Source: an uncultured Slackia sp. (GTDB lineage Bacteria > Actinomycetota > Coriobacteriia > Coriobacteriales > Eggerthellaceae). Taken from it: 55,879 bases of DNA. The translations under genes and the position numbers were made by a program. Within the stretch, counting starts at the first letter, position 1. Each line of letters begins with the position of its first letter. Positions 42,465 through 51,132 of the stretch are shown here, piece after piece. The notes under the pieces are model-generated. The model did not search any database. It was given only the letters and a program-made list of their open reading frames with translations, and was not told the origin of the DNA. The DNA lies in assembly GCF_959608125.1 (NCBI RefSeq), contig NZ_CAUHPG010000014.1, positions 1 through 55,879 of the forward strand, given 5' to 3'.

Positions 42465-42893
42465 ATGATCGAACAGCTCACCGTTTTGCTTCAGAATGAA
42501 AAGGGGCGTCTTTCGCAGCTGTGTCGCGACATGGCGAACGCCGATGTCAACATGCACGACCTTTTCGTGGCCGATACGTCGGATTTCGGTATCGTCCGTA
42601 TTTTCTGCGATACGCCGCGACGGGCCGCCGCCATGCTCGAAGAATGCGGATATCGTGCACGCGTCGTAGATGTGCTGGCCGTGCGCGTTCCCAACGTGCC
42701 GGGGGGCCTTGCCACGCTTCTCGAGGCAATCGAGGATGCGGGTTGCAACATCGAATACGGCTACTGTTTTTCTCGCGGCGAACAAACGGCGATCGACGTT
42801 TTGAAGGTCGGCGACTCGTCTATCGAGAGTACACTGTTGCAAGCAGGTTTCGATATCGTGAGAGCCGAGGAGGTCTACGAGCTCGATGAATAG
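42465..42893 (+). CDS. Tandem ACT-domain protein, copy 1
   Basis: The 142-residue protein is made of two ACT folds (about 1-70 and 71-140), the amino-acid-binding module, with no enzyme domain. Stretches such as LLQNEKGRLSQLCRDMANADVNMHDLFVADTSDFGIVRIFC and VRVPNVPGGLATLLEAIEDAGCNIEYGYCF show the beta-alpha-beta pattern. ACT proteins of this type commonly neighbour paaK and iorAB, and are proposed to sense an aromatic amino acid. GGAAGGGAG precedes ATG 42465. It overlaps the next gene by eight bases. Confidence 0.88.
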   Translation: MIEQLTVLLQNEKGRLSQLCRDMANADVNMHDLFVADTSDFGIVRIFCDTPRRAAAMLEECGYRARVVDVLAVRVPNVPGGLATLLEAIEDAGCNIEYGYCFSRGEQTAIDVLKVGDSSIESTLLQAGFDIVRAEEVYELDE

Positions 42894-44307
42894 CTCGACT
42901 TCGATATTGTCGAATGAATCCGTCGGACGGCAGGGCTTTTCCAAGTCCTGCCGTTTCGGCATGTCTGCACGCGTCGGCGCGACTTTCGTCTCGTGCGCGC
43001 TTGCGGCATCATTGTGCTGCATCCCCGTTCAGGATGCTTTCGGCGTCGTCTTGCAAGAGGACGAGGTCCTTTCCCAAAGCGTGGCCGATCGAGGCCTCTC
43101 CGTCGCGTCATGCCCCGACATCGAGGCGCGTAATGCCCTGCTCGTGTCTCAAGACGGCACCGTGTATTTTGCGCGCGATGCCCACGAACCGGTCAAAATC
43201 GCATCCATCACAAAGGTCATGACCGCCGTCGTCGCACTCGAAAACGCGTCGCTCGACACGCAGGTGGTCGTGGATGCCGAGGCGGCAGGAGTGGGAGAGT
43301 CGTCGGCGGGCCTTCTCGAGGGAGATGCGATGGACCTCGAAACGGCCTTGTATGCGCTCATGGTGCCGTCGGGCAACGACGCCGCCATCGCCGTCGCCAA
43401 AACCGTCGGCGCCCTTCTTCCCGAATACGATGGGTCGGACCCTCAAGCGGCGTTCGTGGCCGCCATGAACGCGAAGGCTCATGAGCTCGGCTGCGAAGAC
43501 ACCGTGTACACCAATCCGCACGGTCTCGATGCCGGAGCGTTCGAAAGCGACTGTCATTCGACCGCTGCAGACGTGGGGCTTGTGGTGTCCTACGCAATGC
43601 GCAACGACACGTTTCGCGCGATCGTCGACGCGGGAGACACTACGATAGAAGTCGCTTCGGCCGACGGCGCACGACGTTTTCTCCAACTCGTTTCCACCGA
43701 TGAGCTCATCGGCGTCTACGATGGCATTTGCGGCGTGAAAACAGGCACCACCGATGCGGCCGGATTCTGTTTCGCAGGCGCTGCATCCCGCGAAGAGGGG
43801 GAGTTCTACAGCGTCGTTCTCGGCAGTCCCGATTCGGACGTGCGTTTTACCGACACGGTAGCGCTTTTCGACTGGATGTATGGCAATATCGTACAGAAAC
43901 GCTTGATCAACAGCACGGAATACATCGAGGCAGGAGGCGTTCGCCAACCCCTCGTCGCCAAAGTTGCCCACACGCAATGGCCCGACTGCACGATCGACGC
44001 CGTAGCGTCCGACCCCGAGCTCGCCGTCGAAGTATTCGACCTCGTCGGCCCTATCGAGCAGCAGGCCTCATTCGTCGACGTGAGGGGCGACGTTTCCGAA
44101 GGGGACGTTATCGGGCATCTGACATTCACCCAGAACGGCGAGAAAATCGCGGAATGCGACCTGGTCGCCGCTGAAAGCCAGGCCGCCCCTGATTTCTTCC
44201 AGGAAATCGGGGTCTGGATCGACCGCTTCGTGCGCGGGCTCCAGAATCAACCGGAAACGGCCTCTTCGGTCTGCTTGAACGATCCGTCCGCCATATCCGA
44301 TATGTAG
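42886..44307 (+). CDS. D-alanyl-D-alanine carboxypeptidase (DacF/PBP5-like)
   Basis: The 473-residue serine peptidase has the penicillin-binding motifs SITK (Ser107-Lys110), SGN (near 161-163) and KTG (285-287). It trims the terminal D-Ala from peptidoglycan pentapeptides outside the membrane. A hydrophobic signal segment lies near residues 30-52, and the C-terminal FFQEIGVWIDRFVRGL could be the amphipathic membrane anchor. It overlaps the ACT gene by eight bases, so a cell-wall enzyme is translationally linked to an amino-acid-fermentation cluster, which is unexpected. Confidence 0.9.
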   Translation: MNSSTSILSNESVGRQGFSKSCRFGMSARVGATFVSCALAASLCCIPVQDAFGVVLQEDEVLSQSVADRGLSVASCPDIEARNALLVSQDGTVYFARDAHEPVKIASITKVMTAVVALENASLDTQVVVDAEAAGVGESSAGLLEGDAMDLETALYALMVPSGNDAAIAVAKTVGALLPEYDGSDPQAAFVAAMNAKAHELGCEDTVYTNPHGLDAGAFESDCHSTAADVGLVVSYAMRNDTFRAIVDAGDTTIEVASADGARRFLQLVSTDELIGVYDGICGVKTGTTDAAGFCFAGAASREEGEFYSVVLGSPDSDVRFTDTVALFDWMYGNIVQKRLINSTEYIEAGGVRQPLVAKVAHTQWPDCTIDAVASDPELAVEVFDLVGPIEQQASFVDVRGDVSEGDVIGHLTFTQNGEKIAECDLVAAESQAAPDFFQEIGVWIDRFVRGLQNQPETASSVCLNDPSAISDM

Positions 44308-44334
44308 GACGCGCTCGCTGCATTTGAAAGTCAT

Positions 44335-44354
44335 ATGGAGAAGCTATTCTCCAT
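44335..44354 (+). promoter_or_regulatory. Intercistronic hairpin before the FHA gene
   Basis: ATGGAGAA and TTCTCCAT form a perfect eight-base-pair stem around GCTA, ending 16 bases before the FHA start. There is no U tract; it may mark RNA processing. Confidence 0.35.
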
Positions 44355-44370
44355 TCGAGAAAGGAACATC

Positions 44371-44820
44371 ATGGCAAGTGTATGCCCCGTCTGCAACGCG
44401 CCGCTCCCTGAGGGAGCCGACGCCTGTTTCACCTGCGGATTCAAGCTTCTTGGTCGTACGCAGGCCTTTTCTCCGATAGCCGTGCAGCCTAACGCCAATA
44501 CGGCGCCCGCGTCCATTCTTGAAGAATGCACGCTAAGCATCGTGAAGGGCCCCCAGGTCGGAAACGTGTTCCGCCTGTCCTCCGACGCCATCACCATCGG
44601 CCGCAGTCCCCAGTGCGACATCTTCCTCAATGACATGACCGTATCGCGTATGCACGCAACGCTCAAGCGCATTCCCGGCGGCTACGAAATCGTCGATGCC
44701 GATTCCTTCAACGGGCTATGGGTGAACAACCTCAATGTCAAAGAAGCGGTCCTCAAAGATGGGGATGTCGTTCAGATCGGCACGTTCTGCCTGGTCTATC
44801 AGTCCATGCCGAGCATGTAA
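44371..44820 (+). CDS. Zinc-ribbon plus FHA-domain protein
   Basis: The 149-residue protein begins with a zinc ribbon (CPVC near residue 5 and CFTC near 19) and ends in a forkhead-associated domain (ITIGRSPQCDIFLNDMTVSRMHATLKR near residues 72-98, then the NGLWVNN loop). FHA domains bind phosphothreonine peptides, so it is probably a partner of a Ser/Thr kinase; none is in the window. The start is ATG 44371 behind GAAAGGA, not the upstream ATG 44335 that falls in the hairpin. Confidence 0.85.
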   Translation: MASVCPVCNAPLPEGADACFTCGFKLLGRTQAFSPIAVQPNANTAPASILEECTLSIVKGPQVGNVFRLSSDAITIGRSPQCDIFLNDMTVSRMHATLKRIPGGYEIVDADSFNGLWVNNLNVKEAVLKDGDVVQIGTFCLVYQSMPSM

Positions 44821-44859
44821 CGACGATTTTCGTAACGACGCGCGATAGGAAGTGACTCT

Positions 44860-46602
44860 ATGGAACTGATATCTGGAAACGAGGCGATCGCACGCGGCGC
44901 CTGGGAGGCAGGTGCGACGATCGGCGTCGCATATCCTGGCACCCCCTCGACCGAGACGATGGAGAACTTTTCCAAGATGCCCGACGTCTATGCAGAATGG
45001 TGCCCGAACGAGAAGGTTGCCGTCGAAGTGGGCCTGGGCGCATCGGCCGCAGGCAAACGCGTGCTTTCCACGATGAAGCATGTCGGCGTGAACGTTGCCG
45101 CCGACCCCTTGTTCACGGCTGCCTATACCGGCGTCGGCGGCGGCTTCGTGGTGCTTGCGGCCGATGATCCCGGCATGCACTCCTCGCAAAATGAGCAGGA
45201 TTCCCACTATTATGCGATGGCCGCTCATATTCCCATGCTCGATCCCGCCGACAGCGCCGAGGCGCTTTCTTTCACCAAGGATGCTTTCGAGCTGTCCGAG
45301 CGTTTCGATATTCCCGTGTTCATCCGTTCCACCGTGCGCGTCTCTCATACGAAATGCGCTGTCGAGACCGGAGAGCGTGTCGAGGCGACACCTGTCGTAT
45401 ACGAGAAGAATCAGCCCAAATGGGTTATGATGCCGCTGTACGCTAAGCCTCGCAGGCTCGACCTCGACGAACGCATCGCGCGTCTGCGCGCCTACGCCGA
45501 GACCTGCCCGTTCAACCGCATCGAGCGGCGCAGCGGCGCGGTCGGCGTGATCTGCGTCGGGGCGACCTATCAGCATGTCGTAGAAGCGCTTCCTGAGGCG
45601 AGCGTGCTCAAGCTGGGCATGTCCTGGCCGCTTCCCGCGCAGACCATCGCCGATTTCGCGGAAAGCGTCGACGAGGTTTATGTGGTCGAAGAGGCATCTG
45701 CTTACCTGTCCGATCAGGTGAAGGCGCTGGGCGTGAAGCTTTCCGAACCCGCTTGCCCGCTTTCTCCGGCAGGCGAGCTCACGCCGCAGGCAATCGCCTG
45801 CGCATTCGGCGCCGGGGAAGCGCCGCATGCCGATGCGCCCGCTAACCTTCCGCCGCGCCCGCCCGCGCTGTGCCCGGGCTGCCCGCACAGGCTCGTCTTC
45901 CGCGAACTTGCCCGCATGAAGGCCATCGTCACGGGCGATATCGGCTGCTACACTCTCGGCGCGCTGGCGCCGCTTTCCGCCGTGGATACCTGCGTCGACA
46001 TGGGCGCTTCCATTTCGATGGCGCACGGTTTCGAACTGGGCCTCGAAGGCGAGAAGCATCGTCCGGTGGTTGCCGTCATAGGCGACTCGACGTTCGCCCA
46101 TTCCGGTATCACGTCGCTTTTGAACACCGTCTATAACTGCGGCACCGGCACTGTGTGCATCCTCGACAACCGCACTACCGCCATGACGGGCCATCAGGGC
46201 AACCCCGTCAACGGCATCACGCTGCAGCATCGTCCGAGCCGTGAGCTCGACCTTCCCGCGCTCGTGCGTGCGCTCGGCGTCGACGATGTGCGCATGGTCG
46301 ATCCGATGGACATGAAAGCCGTCCGCGCCGCGCTGAAAGAGACCACGTCCAACGATGAGCTGAGCGTCATCGTGTTCGAATCTCCTTGCGTACTGCTGAC
46401 AAAAGAGCGCAAGGCGCCTTATGAGGTGAAAAGCGACTGCCGTGCATGCGGCACCTGCTCGCTGATCGGTTGCCCCGCCATTTCGTGCGACCCCGAAACG
46501 AGGGTCGCCTTCATCGACGCGAGCCTGTGCGTCGGATGTTCCCAGTGTTCGCAGGCGTGTCCGTACGGCTGCATCGTGTCGACAGGAGGTAGCAATGCCT
46601 AG
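44860..46602 (+). CDS. iorA: Indolepyruvate:ferredoxin oxidoreductase, alpha subunit
   Basis: The 580-residue thiamine-diphosphate enzyme oxidatively decarboxylates aryl pyruvates (from Trp, Phe, Tyr) to aryl-acyl-CoA, reducing ferredoxin. N-terminal EAGATIGVAYPGTPSTETMENF and the TPP-binding GDSTFAHSGITSLLNTVYNC (near residue 408) with ILDNRTTAMTGHQGNP are typical. Two C-terminal clusters are bound by CRACGTCSLIGCP (the CX2CX2CX4C form usual in IorA) and CVGCSQCSQACP (near 525-570). GATAGGAAG precedes ATG 44860; it overlaps iorB by eight bases. Confidence 0.94.
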   Translation: MELISGNEAIARGAWEAGATIGVAYPGTPSTETMENFSKMPDVYAEWCPNEKVAVEVGLGASAAGKRVLSTMKHVGVNVAADPLFTAAYTGVGGGFVVLAADDPGMHSSQNEQDSHYYAMAAHIPMLDPADSAEALSFTKDAFELSERFDIPVFIRSTVRVSHTKCAVETGERVEATPVVYEKNQPKWVMMPLYAKPRRLDLDERIARLRAYAETCPFNRIERRSGAVGVICVGATYQHVVEALPEASVLKLGMSWPLPAQTIADFAESVDEVYVVEEASAYLSDQVKALGVKLSEPACPLSPAGELTPQAIACAFGAGEAPHADAPANLPPRPPALCPGCPHRLVFRELARMKAIVTGDIGCYTLGALAPLSAVDTCVDMGASISMAHGFELGLEGEKHRPVVAVIGDSTFAHSGITSLLNTVYNCGTGTVCILDNRTTAMTGHQGNPVNGITLQHRPSRELDLPALVRALGVDDVRMVDPMDMKAVRAALKETTSNDELSVIVFESPCVLLTKERKAPYEVKSDCRACGTCSLIGCPAISCDPETRVAFIDASLCVGCSQCSQACPYGCIVSTGGSNA

Positions 46603-47194
46603 CAGTGCAACGACCGTGCTTCTGTGCGGCGTGGGAGGGCAGGGCGCCCTTCTGGCCGCCGATATCCTCGCCCGCTGCGCCATGGCGTGCGGACAGGACG
46701 TGAAGCTTTCCGAAATCCACGGCATGGCCCAGCGCGGCGGCGCGGTCACCACGGTCGTGCGCTTCGGCGAGAAGGTCTCGTCCATGGTGGCCGACCAGGG
46801 TTGCGTCGATTATCTCGTGTCGTTCGAGACCACCGAGGCCCTGCGCAACATCTCGTATCTGCGTGAAGGCGGCGTGGCCATCGTTAGCGACGAGTCGATC
46901 AAGCCGTTGCCCGTCTTGACGGGCAAGCTCGCCATGCCCAAGGGCGCGCGCAAACAGCTCGCCGCCCATCACGCGCAAGTGATTCCCGCCGAGCTTCTGG
47001 CGAAGCAGGCGGGCAGCATCAAGGCCGTTAACGTGGTTTTGCTCGGTGCACTGTCGACCCATCTTCCATTTCCGAAAGATGTCTGGCTGCGCGTCATCGA
47101 AGAACGCGTGCCTGCGAAATTCAAAGATGTCAATATTGCGGCATTCGAATCGGCGTGCGCCTGGGCCGAAAACAACGCCGCGAAGGAGGCGTAG
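46595..47194 (+). CDS. iorB: Indolepyruvate:ferredoxin oxidoreductase, beta subunit
   Basis: The 199-residue gamma-type subunit has the family pattern LLCGVGGQGALLAADILARC (residues 9-28), EIHGMAQRGGAVTTVVRFG (near 44) and completes the IorAB heterodimer. Overlap with iorA and AGGAGG inside its 3' end support coupled translation. Confidence 0.93.
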   Translation: MPSSATTVLLCGVGGQGALLAADILARCAMACGQDVKLSEIHGMAQRGGAVTTVVRFGEKVSSMVADQGCVDYLVSFETTEALRNISYLREGGVAIVSDESIKPLPVLTGKLAMPKGARKQLAAHHAQVIPAELLAKQAGSIKAVNVVLLGALSTHLPFPKDVWLRVIEERVPAKFKDVNIAAFESACAWAENNAAKEA

Positions 47195-47196
47195 CC

Positions 47197-47652
47197 GTGA
47201 GCGTATCCCAGATCAGCGTTTTCGTCGAAAGCCGTCCGGGCCACATGGCCCGCGTCCTGGACGCGTTCAATCGCGCGAACGTCAATGTACGCGGCTATAG
47301 CGCATCCGATACGGGCGATTACGGCATCGTGCGTTTCATCGTCGACGATCCCGACCTCGCCCTGAAGGTACTTGAGGACATGGGCGCCGCCGCCGTGAAG
47401 ACCGAAGTCCTGTGCGCCCTTCTCCCCGATACGCCAGGCGAGCTCGCGCGCATCATGGGAATCATGGCGCGTTGCGGCATCAACGTCGAATACAGCTATT
47501 CGCTCATTTCGACCTTCATCGCCATGTCCGTCAAAGACCTCAATGCCGCCCAGCGTGCGCTCGAGGGTGAATCCATCGAGCTGATCGACCAGGGCGACCT
47601 GGCCGATTTCGCGTTCGATGACGCGCGGACGTCCAAGGAAGAAAAGGAGTAG
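47197..47652 (+). CDS. Tandem ACT-domain protein, copy 2
   Basis: The 151-residue protein is a second two-ACT protein (VSQISVFVESRPGHMARVLDAFNRANVNVRGYSASDTGDYGIVRFIVDD, then LPDTPGELARIMGIMARCGINVEYSYSL), similar in plan to that at 42465. The start is GTG 47197 with AAGGAGG seven bases upstream, two bases after iorB. Its place between iorB and paaK copy 2 repeats the ACT-paaK pairing of the other end of the cluster. Confidence 0.9.
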   Translation: MSVSQISVFVESRPGHMARVLDAFNRANVNVRGYSASDTGDYGIVRFIVDDPDLALKVLEDMGAAAVKTEVLCALLPDTPGELARIMGIMARCGINVEYSYSLISTFIAMSVKDLNAAQRALEGESIELIDQGDLADFAFDDARTSKEEKE

Positions 47653-47657
47653 CAGCC

Positions 47658-49025
47658 GTGGCCGACATGACCGTCAAAGGCGCGGCGTTGAAAGCCGCGC
47701 AGGAGGGGCGTTTCGACGAGCTGCCCATCCACAACCCTTCGATCGAATGCGCGAGCCGCGAGCGCATCAAGGCTATCCAGCTCGCGCGTCTGATCGACCA
47801 GGTCGAATGGACCTATAACCGCGTTTCCTGGTACCGCGAGCGCATGGATGCCGCAGGCGTTGCGCCTTCGGATATCAAGACCCTCGACGACATCCGCCTG
47901 CTTCCGTTCACCGATAAGCAGGCGTTGCGCGAGACGTTTCCGTACGGCATGTTCGCCGTGCCTCTCGACGAAGTGGTCGAGCTGCACGCATCTTCCGGCA
48001 CTACGGGCAAGCCCATCGTCGTCGGATACGACAAAAGCGACATGGACCTGTGGGCCGACTGCATCATGCGTCTGGTGCAGATGGCGGGCGTCGTGCCGAG
48101 CGACCGCGTGCAGATGGCGTTCGGTTACGGCATGTTCACCGGCGGCTTCGGCCTGCATTACGGCCTGCAGCGCCTAGGCTGCATGATGATTCCGGCGGGG
48201 TCGGGCAATACCGAGCGTCAAATTCAGATGATTCAGGACTATGGTTCTACCGTGCTCGTCTCTACGCCTTCGTATGCGCTGCATGTATGCGAAGTAGGAG
48301 AGAACATGGGCGTCGACTGGGAGAAGAGCACCCTGCGCGTGGGCTTGTTCGGCGGCGAGCCGTGCACGCCGGCGCTCAAGGCCGAAATCGAACGCCGCAT
48401 GCACATCGTCTGCACTGACAACTACGGCCTTACCGAGGTCATAGGTCCCGGCGTGTCAGGCGAATGCCTGGCCGAGCGAGACATGCAGCATATCGCGGAG
48501 GACCATTTCGTCTGGGAGGTCGTCGATCCGGAGACGGGCGAGCCGGTCGCCGAGGGCGAAATGGGCGAGCTCGTCTTGACCCCGCTCGGCAAACATGCCA
48601 TTCCCGTGCTCCGCTATCGTACGCACGACCTCACGCGTGTCGTGACCGGGCGTTGCGCGTGCGGCCGCACGACGGCGCGCATGCAAAAGGTGCGTTCGCG
48701 CTCCGACGACATGCTCATCATCCGAGGCACGAACGTGTTCCCGAGTCAGGTCGAAGACGTGCTCTCGGGCATCGACGGCGTTACGCCGCATTACCGCATC
48801 GTTGTCGACAACGAAACCGGTCTCGACCGCATGACGGTCCATGTCGAGCTCAAGCCCGAGGCATTCTCGGACTCCTTCGAGCAGATGGATGCATTCCGCC
48901 GCAATATCGAAGAGAAGCTCAAGAGCGTCCTGCTGGTTTCTTCGAAGGTCAAGCTCGTCGAGCCCAGCGGCATCGAGCGCAGTACGGGCAAGACCAAGCA
49001 TGTACAGGATTTGAGAAAGATGTAA
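47658..49025 (+). CDS. Phenylacetate-CoA ligase family enzyme (PaaK-type), copy 2
   Basis: The 455-residue ligase has LHASSGTTGKPIVVGYDKSD (near residue 113), TDNYGLTEVIGPGVSGEC (near 255), LRYRTHDLTRVVTGRCACGRTTARM (near 320) and SDDMLIIRGTNVFPSQVED (near 352). It starts with GTG 47658 behind AAAAGGAG, five bases after ACT copy 2. With iorAB in the same operon it would act on the aryl-acyl-CoA product. It differs enough from copy 1 to suggest another acyl group. Confidence 0.93.
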   Translation: MADMTVKGAALKAAQEGRFDELPIHNPSIECASRERIKAIQLARLIDQVEWTYNRVSWYRERMDAAGVAPSDIKTLDDIRLLPFTDKQALRETFPYGMFAVPLDEVVELHASSGTTGKPIVVGYDKSDMDLWADCIMRLVQMAGVVPSDRVQMAFGYGMFTGGFGLHYGLQRLGCMMIPAGSGNTERQIQMIQDYGSTVLVSTPSYALHVCEVGENMGVDWEKSTLRVGLFGGEPCTPALKAEIERRMHIVCTDNYGLTEVIGPGVSGECLAERDMQHIAEDHFVWEVVDPETGEPVAEGEMGELVLTPLGKHAIPVLRYRTHDLTRVVTGRCACGRTTARMQKVRSRSDDMLIIRGTNVFPSQVEDVLSGIDGVTPHYRIVVDNETGLDRMTVHVELKPEAFSDSFEQMDAFRRNIEEKLKSVLLVSSKVKLVEPSGIERSTGKTKHVQDLRKM

Positions 49026-49066
49026 GATACGTTTCGAGCGCGCCGAAGGCCGTTCGAAGCGACACG

Positions 49067-49115
49067 CGGCGCGGCCCGGGATCGTCTCCGACGCTTTCCG
49101 GGCCGCGCCGTTTTC
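49067..49115 (+). terminator. Terminator of the ior/paaK cluster
   Basis: CGGCGCGGCCCGG (49067-49079) pairs perfectly with CCGGGCCGCGCCG (49098-49110), followed by TTTTC. It ends just before an in-frame ATG at 49116, which argues for the later start of gluQRS. Confidence 0.9.
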
Positions 49116-49145
49116 ATGATGAAGAACAGGGAAGAAGGCTTTTCG

Positions 49146-50102
49146 ATGCAAGACCGATGCGCACCGTCCGAACACGCCGCCGCGCCATTGAAAGGCCGCT
49201 TCGCGCCTTCGCCGACCGGACGTATGCATGCGGGCAACGTCTTCTCGGCGCTTGTCGCCTGGCTTGTGGCGAAATCGAACGGCGGCACCATCGTGCTGCG
49301 CATCGAAGACCTCGACAAAGAGCGCTCGAAGGCTTGCTTCATCGACGATGTGCAGCGTGATTTCGAAAAGCTCGGCCTGTATTGGGATGAGGGCCCCTAC
49401 TTCCAGCACGACCGCGACGAGGCGTATTCAGCGGCTTTCGAGGAGCTTCGACGCCGCGACCTGATCTATCCGTGCTTCTGCACGCGCGCCGACCTCCATG
49501 CGGCTTCCGCCCCTCATCACGGTGAAAAGCTCGTCTATCCGGGGACATGCCGCGGGCTCGACGAGGCGCGACGAGCCGAACGGGCGGCGTTGCGCACGCC
49601 GGCGCAACGCCTGTTCGTCCCTGACGAAACGGTCTCTTTCGTCGACGGCATCCAAGGCCGCTACGAGCAGAATCTTGCACGCGATTGCGGAGATTTTCTC
49701 GTCAGGCGCTCGGATGGCGCGTTCGCCTATCAGCTCGCCGTGGTGGTCGACGACGCCGAGCAGGGCGTGACCTCCGTCGTACGCGGCGTCGACCTGCTTT
49801 GCTCCACGCCCCAGCAGATGTATCTGCAGTCGCTTCTCGGCCTCGAGCATCCGACGTATGCGCATGTACCGCTGATGGTGGCCGAGCATGACAGGCGCCT
49901 TTCCAAGCGCGACAAGGATACGGCCCTCGACGTGCTGCTCGAACGTTTCGGCGATCCACGCGCCCTTATCGGGCATATCGCGGGAATAACGGGCCTGGCT
50001 CCATCATGCGATCCGGCGTCGCCCGAAGAACTGCTCGACGTTTTCGACCCCGCGACGCTGCCGCGCACGCTCGTCGATCTCGAGCAGATCGGCTGGCGCT
50101 AA
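49146..50102 (+). CDS. gluQ: Glutamyl-queuosine tRNA(Asp) synthetase
   Basis: The 318-residue protein is a glutamyl-tRNA synthetase catalytic core without the anticodon-binding domain (GluRS is about 480). It attaches glutamate to queuosine in tRNA(Asp). The adenylate motif appears as RFAPSPTGRMHAGN, the second motif as RRLSKRDKDTA, and a zinc site as CFC (near 112) with Tyr and Cys in YPGTCRG, all GluQRS traits. I chose ATG 49146 (AGAAGG upstream) over ATG 49116, which falls at the terminator of the preceding operon. Confidence 0.88.
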   Translation: MQDRCAPSEHAAAPLKGRFAPSPTGRMHAGNVFSALVAWLVAKSNGGTIVLRIEDLDKERSKACFIDDVQRDFEKLGLYWDEGPYFQHDRDEAYSAAFEELRRRDLIYPCFCTRADLHAASAPHHGEKLVYPGTCRGLDEARRAERAALRTPAQRLFVPDETVSFVDGIQGRYEQNLARDCGDFLVRRSDGAFAYQLAVVVDDAEQGVTSVVRGVDLLCSTPQQMYLQSLLGLEHPTYAHVPLMVAEHDRRLSKRDKDTALDVLLERFGDPRALIGHIAGITGLAPSCDPASPEELLDVFDPATLPRTLVDLEQIGWR

Positions 50103-50122
50103 CGCGCCTCGCGAGGGAAGAA

Positions 50123-51055
50123 TCACCAATGCATCGCGGCGCCCTGAGCGATGATGCAGGCGGCGTAAAACGACCCCAGCGCGATATTCATACTGCAAAT
50201 CTGAGCCATGCCGCCGATGCGCGATGCAGAAATCAACGGATTCGATGCAAGCGCCTTCACCAGAGGATACGCGGCAAGCACCATGAAGGGCAGCACGATT
50301 GCGCCGCGCGGAAAGAACGCTGCGCACAGCACGACGATAGAAGCGACCCATGCGCCCATCGTGCAGCGGTAGAACGTGCGCGCCTTGGCGCGGCCGATAA
50401 GTACGGGCAATGTGCGGCGGCCCGCCTCGATATCCTTCTCGATATCACAGGTGTTGTTCGTGAGCATGATAAGCCCCACGCCGATGATCTCGGGTACCGC
50501 CCAAAGCAACATAAGCCAATTCATGTCGCCGGTCAGCGCCTGATAGCAGGCGAGCGGTATGAGGCCTCCCATTACCGCGCCGCTGACCGCTTCGCCCAAG
50601 GGCAGATAAGACAAAGGCGTTTTGCCAGCGGAATACACTACCACGAAAAACGCGCCGACGACGCCGATGGCCAGGGGAATCCAGCCCGCATGATAGATGA
50701 CGTACGCTCCCAGGACGAACGCCGCCACCAGAAAGCCGATCCCGAGACGCAACGCCGAGCGGGGGTTCACGTTGTTGTACACGAGCGTGGCATCGCTTTC
50801 CTCGACGTCGTCGTCGGTCGAATCGGACCCCTTCACGAAGTCGTAGTAGTCGTTGAAAGTGTTCACAGACGACTGCATAAGCACGCATATGACCAGAAGC
50901 ACGCACGACATCGTCGCAGAAGCCCCGCCGGGGGATACGGCGGCGGCGCACACGGCGATGAGACAGGGGAGCACGGCGGCGGGCCACGTATGGGGTGCGG
51001 CGAGTTGAAGAGCCATGCGGGGCGTGAAGCGGGCATAAGACGACGATGAGGCCAT
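50123..51055 (-). CDS. menA: UbiA-family prenyltransferase, MenA-like (DHNA polyprenyltransferase)
   Basis: The 310-residue, about nine-helix protein has both aspartate-rich sites of UbiA enzymes: NTFNDYYDFVKGSDS (near residue 65) and TNNTCDIEKDIEAGRRTLP (near 200). The extended NDYYDFxxGxDS form is typical of MenA, which joins the isoprenoid chain to DHNA to make demethylmenaquinone. AGAAAGGA precedes ATG 51055. Menaquinone would serve the cytochrome c operon. Converges with gluQRS across a 20-base gap. Confidence 0.82.
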   Translation of the reverse strand: MASSSSYARFTPRMALQLAAPHTWPAAVLPCLIAVCAAAVSPGGASATMSCVLLVICVLMQSSVNTFNDYYDFVKGSDSTDDDVEESDATLVYNNVNPRSALRLGIGFLVAAFVLGAYVIYHAGWIPLAIGVVGAFFVVVYSAGKTPLSYLPLGEAVSGAVMGGLIPLACYQALTGDMNWLMLLWAVPEIIGVGLIMLTNNTCDIEKDIEAGRRTLPVLIGRAKARTFYRCTMGAWVASIVVLCAAFFPRGAIVLPFMVLAAYPLVKALASNPLISASRIGGMAQICSMNIALGSFYAACIIAQGAAMHW

Positions 51056-51132
51056 GTCGGTCCTTTCTCAAGCAAGGGGTCGTGCCGCGTGACGCGGCAG
51101 ATATAGGGCACGAAAGGCGCGGCGATGAAACG

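Noticed and set aside
44716..46785. A 689-residue minus-strand open frame across iorA
   Set aside because: No recognisable domain and no ribosome-binding site; it mirrors the iorA codons.
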